The position numbers and the translations under genes are program-made. Below are positions 18,367 through 26,274 of a stretch of 64,000 nucleotides of DNA, piece after piece. Source of the DNA: Saccharibacillus deserti (GTDB lineage: Bacteria; Bacillota; Bacilli; Paenibacillales; Paenibacillaceae). Every line of letters begins with the position of its first letter. The stretch's first letter is position 1. The stretch is taken from positions 1 through 64,000 of the forward strand of contig NZ_JABJVN010000002.1 of the NCBI RefSeq assembly GCF_013618475.1. Reading direction: 5' to 3'. The notes beneath the pieces are model-generated. The model saw only the letters and a program-made list of their open reading frames with translations, was not told the DNA's origin and made no database searches.

Positions 18367-19542
18367 GTGAACTTCTTTCAAGAAGCCAAATCTTTGCTCA
18401 AAGTGAATATCCGCGATTACGGCATGTATATCGCTTTGTTCGTCATCATGCTTACCTTTACGATCCTGACGGACGGACTGTTCATCTCGTCGCGGAACAT
18501 CAGCAACCTGCTCGACGCCACCGGATACATTGCGGTATTGGCCGTCGGCATGACGCTGGTCATCGTCATCCGGCATATCGACTTGTCGGTCGGTTTCGCC
18601 GCCGGCTTCATGGGCGCGATCGCCGCGATCATGCTGTCGCAGCTCGGCGTACCCGTCTACTTCACGATTCCGATCATCCTCATTCTCGGTATCGTCATCG
18701 GGATGTTCAACGGCGTGCTGGTCGCATCCGTAGGCATTCCGGCCTTCGTCTCGTCGCTTGCGGCGATGCTGATCTTCCGCGGCGCCCTGCTCCAGGTCAC
18801 CGAGAAGACCGGCACGATCATTGTCAAAGACGATACGTTCAATGCGCTCGGCAATGGCTTCCTGCCTTCGCTCGGACATATCGCCGGGCTGAACGTCTTG
18901 TCGCTGATCCTCGGCGGACTGGTGATTCTGTACTTCGTGTACGCCGAAATCTCCAAACGCAACCAGAAGATCAAATACAAATTCGAAGTCCCTTCCAACA
19001 AGATCTTCGCCGTCAAACTGGTCTTCGTATCGGCGATTATCGCTTACGTAACCTGGATTCTGGCCGGCTACAACGGTTTTTCCTGGACAGTCGTCATTAC
19101 GCTGCTCGTCGTTGCGATCTACCACTTCCTGACGACCAAGACCGTACTCGGCCGTCATATCTATGCGGTAGGCAGCAACCCGGAAGCGGCGCACCTGACC
19201 GGGATTAACGTCAAGAAGATCACGTATATCGTCTTCGGTTCCATGGGGATGCTGTCCGCCCTGTCGGGGATTATGTACACGGCCCGTCTGCAGTCGGCAA
19301 CGACAACGGCCGGTACGCTGTTCGAGCTTGATGCGATCGCGGCCGCTTACGTCGGCGGCGTATCCGCAGCCGGCGGCGTCGGCAAAGTCACCGGCTCCAT
19401 CATCGGCGCGGTCGTTATGGCTTCGCTGTCGAGCGGCATGAACCTGCTCGGCGTCGGCATCTCGTATCAGTACATGATCCGCGGCGGCGTATTGGCCGCA
19501 GCCGTTATCTTCGATGTCATGACACGCAGAAAAAGAGGCTAA
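18367..19542 (+). CDS. mmsB: Multiple-monosaccharide ABC transporter permease MmsB
   Basis: This 391-residue membrane protein has about ten hydrophobic segments and the BPD_transp_2 pattern: VGMTLVIVIRHIDLSVGFAAGFMGA, GIPAFVSSLAAMLIFRGALL, LGRHIYAVGSNPEAAHLTGINV, IAAAYVGGVSAAGGVGKVTGSIIGA. It forms the sugar channel with MmsA. The start is GTG 18367 after AGGAGGGG. Confidence 0.9.
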   Translation: MNFFQEAKSLLKVNIRDYGMYIALFVIMLTFTILTDGLFISSRNISNLLDATGYIAVLAVGMTLVIVIRHIDLSVGFAAGFMGAIAAIMLSQLGVPVYFTIPIILILGIVIGMFNGVLVASVGIPAFVSSLAAMLIFRGALLQVTEKTGTIIVKDDTFNALGNGFLPSLGHIAGLNVLSLILGGLVILYFVYAEISKRNQKIKYKFEVPSNKIFAVKLVFVSAIIAYVTWILAGYNGFSWTVVITLLVVAIYHFLTTKTVLGRHIYAVGSNPEAAHLTGINVKKITYIVFGSMGMLSALSGIMYTARLQSATTTAGTLFELDAIAAAYVGGVSAAGGVGKVTGSIIGAVVMASLSSGMNLLGVGISYQYMIRGGVLAAAVIFDVMTRRKRG

Positions 19543-19607
19543 AGCACGGTTGGCCTGTTCGCTCCAGGTTTTGTGTTCAAGTCACTTCCGGTTCCCGTTA
19601 GGGTGCT

Positions 19608-19665
19608 TAAGCCGCTTTCGAGATTCTTCCGCTTGTCGGGAGGAAACGCGAAAGCGGCTTTTTTG
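19608..19665 (+). terminator. Rho-independent terminator after mmsB
   Basis: The stem AAGCCGCTTTCG/CGAAAGCGGCTT with a long loop is followed by six T. Confidence 0.75.
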
Positions 19666-19799
19666 CGCGGAAGCCGTTTCCCGGCGGAAATGGAATGGCG
19701 CTGCGGTTCTGTCGGTTCTGTCGCTGCCGCCGCGCTGTCGTCGTCACTGTTGCGGCCGCTGCGCAGCGGGCGACGTATCCGGAACGGCTGCCCGCCTGC

Positions 19800-20135
19800 T
19801 GTCAGGCAGGCAGCCAGGCAGCCAGGCAGCCAGGGCAGATCCCCCCGTCGACCGATCGGAACCGTTTCCGGCGTTTGAAAAATCTAACGGACCGAGGCGA
19901 CGCTTAGAAGCGGATTCGAACGGTTTGGGAATTCTAACGGAATCAGATGACGCTTAGAATGAAATTGGGCTTGCTTTTGACGGAAAAAGAGGGCAAAAAA
20001 GCCGCTAACGGATATCGAATCCGTTAAAATCCCGGAAACGCTTGATTCGGCCCTCTAAGGGATATACAATCCGTTAGCCGAGCCGAGCCGAGCCGAGCCG
20101 AGCCGAGCCGAGCCGAGCCGAGCCGAGCCGAGCCG
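19800..20135. repeat. Cluster of short repeats in the 800-base gap after mmsB
   Basis: Four kinds of repeat lie in this gene-free stretch. An 8-base word (GCAGCCAG) recurs three times near 19809-19835. Two imperfect copies of CTAACGGA followed by GACGCTTAGAA occur near 19885 and 19937. Two inverted repeats of the TAACGGAT/ATCCGTTA type lie at 20006-20026 and 20056-20076. The pentamer AGCCG is repeated 12 times without interruption at 20076-20135. No ORF in 19550-20340 looks coding. Confidence 0.8.
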
Positions 20136-20348
20136 GAATTTGCGGACCCGGCACATGCCGCGCTGCCCGTTCGGCTTCCCGCAGGGATCGCGGAGCCGGA
20201 CATCTACCGCTTTGACGGGCCGGTCGTCTGCGGGCGCGCTACCTTTTCGACATCCGATCTGGTAAAGTTACAGGGTAAGGTCTTACATAAGGCGCTTCCG
20301 CGCCATTAAGTAAGCCGAAAACGATTTCAATCTCAAGGAGGAGTCATA

Positions 20349-21353
20349 ATGAGCGAGGCGGCAAGCGGCAAGATCAAGTGGGGCATTCTGGGAACGGGCT
20401 GGATCGCCGAGCAGTTTGCGGCCGATCTGAAGCACGCTTCGAACGGAGAACTGTATGCGATCGGATCGCGCACGCTCGAGAGTGCCAGCAAGTTCGCGGA
20501 CAAGTTCGGCGCGCCGGTATCGCACGGCAGCTACGAAGAATTGGCTAACGATCCGGACGTGGACGCGATTTATGTGGCGACTCCGCATCCTTTTCATAAA
20601 GAAAACGTACTGACCGCCCTTAACGGAGGCAAAGCGGTATTGTGCGAAAAACCGTTTACCGTCAATTCCCGGGAGCTTGAAGAACTGATCGTGACGGCGC
20701 GCGAGAAAAAGCTGTTCCTGATGGAAGCCATGTGGTCGCGCTTCCTCAAGCCGCTTGTGCAGGTGCGGGAGTGGCTGTCCGAAGAACGTCTCGGCGAACT
20801 GCGCATCGTCAAAGCCGAATTCGGCTTCGATGCCGGCTGGAATCCGGAAGGCCGCCTGCTGAATCCGGAACTTGGCGGAGGCGCACTGCTGGACGCGGGG
20901 ATCTACCCGGTCTCGTTCGCTTCTATGGTATTCGGGCCCAACCCGGACAACATCTGGACGACCGCCCATATCGGCGAGACCGGCGTGGACGAGCACTTCA
21001 CGATTTTGCTCGATTACGGTCAGGGCCGCACCGCTTCGCTGCACGGCGGCGTGCGGCTGGAATTCCCGAACGATGCGTATATCCATGGCACCAAGGGCTA
21101 TATCCATATTCCGCAGTTCCTGTTCGCGAAGGAAGCGACGCTGCATGTAAACGGCGAAGATCCGGTCACGGTAACGGACGACCGCGAAGATCGCGGCATC
21201 AAAGGCTACGCCTACGAAGCCGAAGAAGTCGGCCTCGCGCTGCTGGAAGGCCGCCGCGAGAGCGGCGTGATCTCGCTGGCCGAGTCTATGGGCATTATGC
21301 GCCTGTTGGACAATGTGCGTGCGCAGTGGGGTCTCAAGTACCCGTTTGAATAA
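20349..21353 (+). CDS. Gfo/Idh/MocA-family NAD(P)-dependent oxidoreductase
   Basis: This 334-residue enzyme has a Rossmann N terminus (KWGILGTGWIAEQFAADLKH) and the family motif VLCEKPFTVNSRELEEL (EKP with the catalytic-region Lys). The C-terminal half (LLNPELGGGALLDAGIYPVSFASMVFGPNP) is the substrate-binding domain. Relatives oxidise or reduce sugars and inositols (dihydrodiol dehydrogenase/xylose dehydrogenase type). Substrate unknown; the sugar transporter upstream makes a carbohydrate plausible. The start follows AAGGAGGAG. Single gene with its own terminator. Confidence 0.85.
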   Translation: MSEAASGKIKWGILGTGWIAEQFAADLKHASNGELYAIGSRTLESASKFADKFGAPVSHGSYEELANDPDVDAIYVATPHPFHKENVLTALNGGKAVLCEKPFTVNSRELEELIVTAREKKLFLMEAMWSRFLKPLVQVREWLSEERLGELRIVKAEFGFDAGWNPEGRLLNPELGGGALLDAGIYPVSFASMVFGPNPDNIWTTAHIGETGVDEHFTILLDYGQGRTASLHGGVRLEFPNDAYIHGTKGYIHIPQFLFAKEATLHVNGEDPVTVTDDREDRGIKGYAYEAEEVGLALLEGRRESGVISLAESMGIMRLLDNVRAQWGLKYPFE

Positions 21354-21414
21354 TATCGCCGAGTAACGGGATGCCGGTTCGGCAGATTTTATGGCTTGGC
21401 GTCATCTGAATTCA

Positions 21415-21447
21415 GACCACGAACCCTTAGGGTTCGTGGTCTTTTTT
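21415..21447 (+). terminator. Rho-independent terminator after the oxidoreductase gene
   Basis: The perfect stem GACCACGAACCC/GGGTTCGTGGTC is followed by six T. Confidence 0.9.
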
Positions 21448-21515
21448 ATTAGGTTCCATCCTTGTGAAACTCCCGCCGAAAATCTGTTATTCAACAAAAA
21501 TATGAGGGGAAGCAA

Positions 21516-21544
21516 TTGTATTCGCTTGCTATCTAACTTATAAT
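21516..21544 (+). promoter_or_regulatory. Sigma-A promoter for the secreted-protein gene
   Basis: TTGTAT (21516-21521), a 17-base spacer and TATAAT (21539-21544) make a near-consensus promoter. The next start codon is at 21735, so the transcript would have a leader of about 185 bases, which includes a CCAGG/CCTGG hairpin near 21638-21658. No known riboswitch could be recognised. Confidence 0.65.
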
Positions 21545-21734
21545 TTTCTTGTTCTATCTATATGGGGATATCGTCCCTTTTTCGATCGGATATTAGCTGT
21601 TGATTGAAATTGCGTGAAAATACGTCGTTTCAAACCAGGGAGGCGCACTTCCTGGCGTACGGGCGATCGATCGTTTTTCGGACATTAGTGGACATGAAGT
21701 AAATATACGCTGTACAACGGGGGAGCCTTTAACC

Positions 21735-22547
21735 ATGAAAAAAGTAACTAAAGTCGCTTTGAGTCTGCTGATTGGATTGGCGGCATTCGTTCCGACGGCA
21801 AGCGCCCAGAACCATTCGCTGCAGATCAAAGAAATCGCGCAGCCGAATCCGACTTCGGGCAAATCTTTTAAAAATATCGTGTCCGGTCTTTCCGTTTCGC
21901 AAAAGAATCATCTTACCCGGTCCCTGTACAAATTTAATAACTTTAATGAATTCGATATCAATCACTATACGAATGACCAGATCATAGAGTGGATTACTTG
22001 GGGAGGGGGATTGGATAAGGATTTTAGATACGAGAGCGGACTGGGCAATTTCTTTCAAGAGGGGAAACTGATCCCGGCCTACAACTGGTATTATTATCCG
22101 ATCACGAAGACCCGACTGGACGCTTTCACGATGCGCTCTTTGGGAATAAAATTGAAACCCGGTATGTACGACGCGGACTCGGACGGCCTTCCCGAAGCTT
22201 TTTACAAAAACAATTTATTTTATTTCATAGGGATCGAAGCGGGAGGAGACCCGATGAATTATTCTCCTCAGGTTCATAAGCTGTACGATCTGGGCAATGG
22301 TCTTCATTATGCGGAATTCAACATGCATAGTTGGTTGTACGACGGGACGGATTCTTCCAATGAAGCTGCTTCGATCGATACGTGGACAGCCGGACAGAAG
22401 GCCAGAGTGACCGAGAAAGTTCCGGGTTATGCCGTTCTCCGCAAGGTCAAGACAAATGCAGGATACGATTGGAGACTGGTGCGTTACAGTACGGAAGACG
22501 GGAAGCTCAGTAATGCCCAGATTCAAGCTTACGCAAAACGAAAATAA
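21735..22547 (+). CDS. Secreted protein of unknown function
   Basis: This 270-residue protein has a clear signal peptide (MKKVTKVALSLLIGLAAFVPTASAQ). I do not recognise the mature domain. It is rich in aromatic residues (for example LIPAYNWYYYPITKT) and contains GMYDADSDGLPEAFYKNN, which looks like a calcium-binding loop (DxDxDG). RBS GGGGAG precedes the ATG. It is followed 22 bases later by a lipoprotein gene, so the two probably form an operon. Confidence 0.7.
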   Translation: MKKVTKVALSLLIGLAAFVPTASAQNHSLQIKEIAQPNPTSGKSFKNIVSGLSVSQKNHLTRSLYKFNNFNEFDINHYTNDQIIEWITWGGGLDKDFRYESGLGNFFQEGKLIPAYNWYYYPITKTRLDAFTMRSLGIKLKPGMYDADSDGLPEAFYKNNLFYFIGIEAGGDPMNYSPQVHKLYDLGNGLHYAEFNMHSWLYDGTDSSNEAASIDTWTAGQKARVTEKVPGYAVLRKVKTNAGYDWRLVRYSTEDGKLSNAQIQAYAKRK

Positions 22548-22569
22548 AGAAAAAGAGGGGATTTTGCAG

Positions 22570-23628
22570 GTGAAAAAAATAATGAATCTGCTGTTGACTG
22601 CGGGTATGGTCGTAACGCTGAGCGGATGTGGGAAGCCGATTCCGGTGGATCAGGCCATTCCGGGCGCTTACCGAAATCTGGCCGAAGCAAAATCGTACGC
22701 TTTTCAGGCGAAAATGAAACTGCGAGTAGACGAAGACTCTGTGAATCTGCCGGAAGAAGGATTCAACGATATGGAGACGGCCCTCTCCTATGGCAGCCCT
22801 CTATTTATGCTGCTCGGAAAAGAGGCGACGATTGAAATTCAGGGGGCCTACGACCGGGAAGAGAATAGGGCGGAAGCCGAATTGAAGCTGCAGCTTGATG
22901 GCGGCGATGATTCTTCGACCACCATCAAGTCCGTCATCGTGGCGACCGAGGACAACGCCTGGATTAAGATCCCGGAAAACTTCGCCGTAATGATGGGTGA
23001 ACCGGAAGTCGGCGGCAAATATTATGAACTCGGCACAGGATACAAGATTCCGCTTACTCCCGCCAATCTCAGTCAGCTGGGCACCGAGGGCCTGAAGATC
23101 ATCACGGAAGATTTGGAAGGGATCGCCCTGAAGAATGTCAAAGGCCAGCGGGGAAACTTGAAAGTCGATACACTGAGCCGGCTGGAAATCACCGAAGACA
23201 ATCTGGAAGACGTCCTGCGCATCGCGGTCAAGAATATCCTGCCGAAGCTGGTCGAACTGCTGGGGACTTCAGAGTGGCGGAGCAAACTCGATCTCACGGA
23301 AGAAGATATCTCGAGTATGAGAAGTTCTTTTGAACAAATTACCAATGAGGAGATTTCAACGGAAGCCAACAACCTCAAGGAAGGGATGGAGCTGCGAAAA
23401 GCGTTTGTGGATCTCGGCACGAACAAGAGCAGCCGGTTGAAATATATAGGGGCCAAGTTTGACCTGGATGTGCTGGGGGACGGAGACACATTCACCTTGA
23501 AAGCGGACATAAACGCAGTGCTGGATCGCTACAATAAAAAACAGCAGTTGAAGTACGGCATTCCAACCGAAGACGAAGTGTTCCGGGATGGCGAATACGA
23601 CGAATACACCGAGGAAGATTTGGAGTAA
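22570..23628 (+). CDS. Lipoprotein of unknown function
   Basis: This 352-residue protein has a lipoprotein signal (NLLLTAGMVVTLSGCGKPIPVD) and then an acidic, mostly beta-patterned domain. The order of YRNLAEAKSYAFQAKMKL, DGGDDSSTTIKSVIVATEDNAWIKIP, an internal helical region and a closing strand block suggests a LolA/LppX-like shell that may bind a hydrophobic ligand; this is a weak inference. GTG 22570 is chosen because GAGGGG lies nine bases upstream; a TTG at 22564 is too close. Upstream in-frame codons overlap the preceding gene and are unlikely to be used. Confidence 0.65.
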   Translation: MKKIMNLLLTAGMVVTLSGCGKPIPVDQAIPGAYRNLAEAKSYAFQAKMKLRVDEDSVNLPEEGFNDMETALSYGSPLFMLLGKEATIEIQGAYDREENRAEAELKLQLDGGDDSSTTIKSVIVATEDNAWIKIPENFAVMMGEPEVGGKYYELGTGYKIPLTPANLSQLGTEGLKIITEDLEGIALKNVKGQRGNLKVDTLSRLEITEDNLEDVLRIAVKNILPKLVELLGTSEWRSKLDLTEEDISSMRSSFEQITNEEISTEANNLKEGMELRKAFVDLGTNKSSRLKYIGAKFDLDVLGDGDTFTLKADINAVLDRYNKKQQLKYGIPTEDEVFRDGEYDEYTEEDLE

Positions 23629-23713
23629 GGAAGGGACAAATCGCAAATCGGCGCTGTTCCTGGTTATCTTTAAAAAGGTTCGTATCCTTTTTCGTTGCAA
23701 TCTTATCAACTCC

Positions 23714-23748
23714 GCCCGGTCTTCTTTTTTGAAGACCGGGCTTTTTTT
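23714..23748 (+). terminator. Rho-independent terminator after the lipoprotein gene
   Basis: The perfect 11-bp stem GCCCGGTCTTC/GAAGACCGGGC is followed by seven T. Confidence 0.9.
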
Positions 23749-23883
23749 GCGCGGATCACCGGGAAATCCGGAATCAAAGGTTTACATTTTGCCAGAAATA
23801 GGCTAAAACAGAGACTTGAACCGACATCATGGGTAAATAAATGCCAGGCTTGCGCCATGGACATCAGAGAGGGGAAAAAGACA

Positions 23884-24999
23884 TTGAAAAAGCGAACATC
23901 GATCCTGCTTGCGCTGGCTCTGACCGTATCGGTCTCGGCGGCGCCGATCGGACAACCTACATACGCGGCGGACAGCGCCGTCAGCATCGTGAACGGAACG
24001 GCGAAGCCGGCGGATTATGCCCTGCTGGGAAGCTTGAGCGAGGGGCTGGTCTCGTTCTGGGACAGCGGCAGCAAGCTCTACGGATATACGAACACAAACG
24101 GCAAAACCATCATCAAAGCCCAATACCGCGAGGTTAAGCCGTTCAGCGAAGGTTTGGCGGCGGTCCAACAAAACAAGCTGTGGGGCTTTGTCGACAAAAC
24201 GGGCAAAGTAGTCATCAAACCGCAGTACGAACGCGTTGTCGAAGGATTCAGCGGAGGCGTCGCGGCCGTCAAGAAAACCGGCGGCAAATGGACCTATATC
24301 GACAAGGCGGGCAAACCTAAGTTTACCGCGGCCTACGACGAAGTGCATGAGTTCAAAGACGGCATGGCCGTCGTCTGGAAGCGCAAAGGCGCGGCGTATC
24401 TCGGCGGATTTATCGATCTCAAAGGCAAAGAAATCGTCAAACCGCAGTATGCCATGGTCAACGTGTTCAGCGAAGGATTGGCTCCGGTCATGAAGAACGG
24501 CAAATGGGGCTATATCGATAAAAAAGGCAAAGTGGCGATCAAGCCGCAGTTCGACGGGGCTGCGCCATTCAGCGAAGGATTGGCCTTGTTCCTGCAAAAC
24601 GGCAAATACGGCTACGTGAATGCCAAAGGCAAAATCGTCGTCAAAGCCCAGTACACCGGCGGTCAGCCGTTCAGCGAAGGCCGGGCGGCCGTCAAAGTCG
24701 GCGGAACCGCGACCGACCGGAGCGGCAAATGGGGATATATCGGCACAACAGGCAAACTGGTCATCCCGGCGCAGTTTACGGACCAGGGAGCGGAGATCGG
24801 CGCGTTCAAGGAAGGCGTCGCTTTCGTGCAGCGCGAAGGCGGCAGCCGTCTGTTGATCGACCGCTTCGGCCGAACGTTGGTCGACCTGAAGACGAACGAT
24901 ATCACGGTCGGCGAATTCGAAGGCGGAACGGCGATTGTCAGCCAACTGGCCGGGTCCGGGCAGTATCACTTCATGCAGAACCCGCTGAAGAAGAAGTAA
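23884..24999 (+). CDS. Secreted WG-repeat protein
   Basis: This 371-residue protein has a signal peptide (KKRTSILLALALTVSVSAAP) followed by about seven WG beta repeats, for example KLWGFVDKTGKVVIKPQYE, GKWTYIDKAGKPKF, GKWGYIDKKGKVAIKPQFD and GKYGYVNAKGKIVVKAQY. These repeats build beta-propeller-like or solenoid surfaces and usually mediate binding outside the cell; no enzyme site is visible. TTG 23884 is chosen because GGGG lies nine bases upstream. A preceding terminator and a following bidirectional terminator make it a single-gene unit. Confidence 0.8.
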   Translation: MKKRTSILLALALTVSVSAAPIGQPTYAADSAVSIVNGTAKPADYALLGSLSEGLVSFWDSGSKLYGYTNTNGKTIIKAQYREVKPFSEGLAAVQQNKLWGFVDKTGKVVIKPQYERVVEGFSGGVAAVKKTGGKWTYIDKAGKPKFTAAYDEVHEFKDGMAVVWKRKGAAYLGGFIDLKGKEIVKPQYAMVNVFSEGLAPVMKNGKWGYIDKKGKVAIKPQFDGAAPFSEGLALFLQNGKYGYVNAKGKIVVKAQYTGGQPFSEGRAAVKVGGTATDRSGKWGYIGTTGKLVIPAQFTDQGAEIGAFKEGVAFVQREGGSRLLIDRFGRTLVDLKTNDITVGEFEGGTAIVSQLAGSGQYHFMQNPLKKK

Positions 25000-25023
25000 G
25001 CAGATTCCAAGATTTCGTTTGCA

Positions 25024-25077
25024 TAAAAAAGCCGATCCGGCGCTTGAGTCGCTCAAGCGCACGGATCGGCTTTTTTG
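25024..25077. terminator. Bidirectional rho-independent terminator between convergent genes
   Basis: An AAAAAAGCCGATCCG-type arm pairs with CGGATCGGCTTTTTT, with an inner CGCTTGAG/CTCAAGCG stem. It closes both the WG-repeat gene and the KapD-like gene. Confidence 0.88.
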
Positions 25078-25116
25078 GTGATGCCTGATTGTCCATGTCC
25101 GCTTCAAAGAGGCGAA

Positions 25117-25995
25117 TCAAGCGGTCGGGCCGCTTCCCGTCTCTTCATGCAGCGAAGCGCTCTCCGAATTCGAAGGGTGCTCCCCATTGGGTACGGCGGA
25201 TTCGACAGCAGGCTCGCCGGAAGCATCTTCCGAACGGGCCGGCATCGGGAATTCCGGCAGCGCATCGAAGTAGGCGCGCAGCTCGGCTTCTTTGCGCGGA
25301 TCGTCGAAAGCGATCTTGCCGTCCAGATAATGTTTCAGCGCCAGTTCCCAGGTCGGCAAGGCGCGGCGAGCGGCCAGGGATTTGGCGGCCGAACGGACGA
25401 TGCGGCGCTCTTTCGAGTTGGAGAACATGTCTTTGTACTCTTTGGCCAGCGTCAGGTCCAGCTTGTCGTAGACAGCCCGGAAAATGTCGGCGGTCATCTT
25501 GGCATCGTCCAATGCGCGGTGCGCGGCGCCCGAAGCTTCGATTTCCAGCCTTTCCAACGCGCCTTCGACGCTGACATCGTTCTTGAGTCCCTGCGTCAGC
25601 AGGAAGCCTTTGAGCAGATCGAGCGAAGGGGTCTGGGTCCAGTAGGTTTCTTCCAGCTTGTGCATACGTACGTCCTGCACAATGCGCTTGATGTCTTCGC
25701 CGCCCCAAACGACGAAGGTCAGCGGACCCGGCTGGGCATCCAGCCAGGCACGGAAATCGCCGATGACTTTCGGGAAGCGGGCAGCCGTGTCGATCGACTC
25801 CTGCGGAATCCCGGTTTTCTTTTTGATGAACGAATTCAGCTTGGCAAAATAAACGGGCTTGATAAATGCCGAGAACGTATCGGTATCGCGCAGCGATTCG
25901 TCCAGACGCACAGCTCCGATCTCGATCACTTCCATCGGGTGCGGACTTGCGAACTTGCGGCCGTTAAATTCAATATCCAGAACAATATAATTCAA
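25117..25995 (-). CDS. KapD-like 3'-5' exonuclease-fold protein
   Basis: This 292-residue protein begins with NYIVLDIEFNGRKFASPHPMEVIEIGAV (DEDDh Exo I, D7 and E9) and keeps FVVWGGEDIKRIVQDVRMHKLEE and HRALDDAKMTADIF (Exo III). Bacillus KapD, which delays sporulation through the KinA pathway, has this layout; this protein is longer by a C-terminal acidic and Pro/Ser-rich tail. The start is set at TTG 25995 because GGAGG lies eight bases before it; the ATG at 26010 overlaps that ribosome site. Activity on RNA or DNA cannot be told from sequence. Confidence 0.8.
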   Translation of the reverse strand: MNYIVLDIEFNGRKFASPHPMEVIEIGAVRLDESLRDTDTFSAFIKPVYFAKLNSFIKKKTGIPQESIDTAARFPKVIGDFRAWLDAQPGPLTFVVWGGEDIKRIVQDVRMHKLEETYWTQTPSLDLLKGFLLTQGLKNDVSVEGALERLEIEASGAAHRALDDAKMTADIFRAVYDKLDLTLAKEYKDMFSNSKERRIVRSAAKSLAARRALPTWELALKHYLDGKIAFDDPRKEAELRAYFDALPEFPMPARSEDASGEPAVESAVPNGEHPSNSESASLHEETGSGPTA

Positions 25996-26195
25996 AAGGT
26001 CTGCCTCCATACCATATCCAAAATAAAAAGCGATCGTCTTTGTCTAGTTTAACAAAAAAACGGCGGCAGAGGGGGAAGGATTGCAAAACGCTGTCCAAAC
26101 CCTGCAGTTTCACAAAAAAATGGCAAAAATAAGGAAGATGAATAAACTTTAATTCGGAATTGGAAAAAAGACGGAAGATAACAAGTACAAATGTG

Positions 26196-26223
26196 TAATT
26201 TTTTTGTCTAAAAAGTCCGATAA
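26196..26223 (+). promoter_or_regulatory. Sigma-D-like promoter of the first chemoreceptor gene
   Basis: TAAT, 16 bases and TCCGATAA fit the flagellar/chemotaxis sigma-D consensus (TAAA, about 15 bases, GCCGATAT). The second chemoreceptor gene has the same arrangement (37003-37030), which strengthens both calls. Confidence 0.5.
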
Positions 26224-26274
26224 ACGGCTTAGAGACGTTGCGATCGAGTCAAAGTGAAGAAAGGGGAAGTTAAA

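Noticed and set aside
16660-19194. Very long minus-strand open frame opposite mmsA and mmsB
   Set aside because: It lies antisense to two clear transporter genes, is rich in Asp, Arg and Val, and matches no domain. Such frames are common opposite GC-rich genes.
20076-20135. Coding phase-variable tract
   Set aside because: The AGCCG tract is not inside any plausible gene on either strand.
21590-21720. Cyclic-di-GMP or similar riboswitch before the secreted-protein gene
   Set aside because: A hairpin is present, but the conserved core sequences of known riboswitch classes could not be found.
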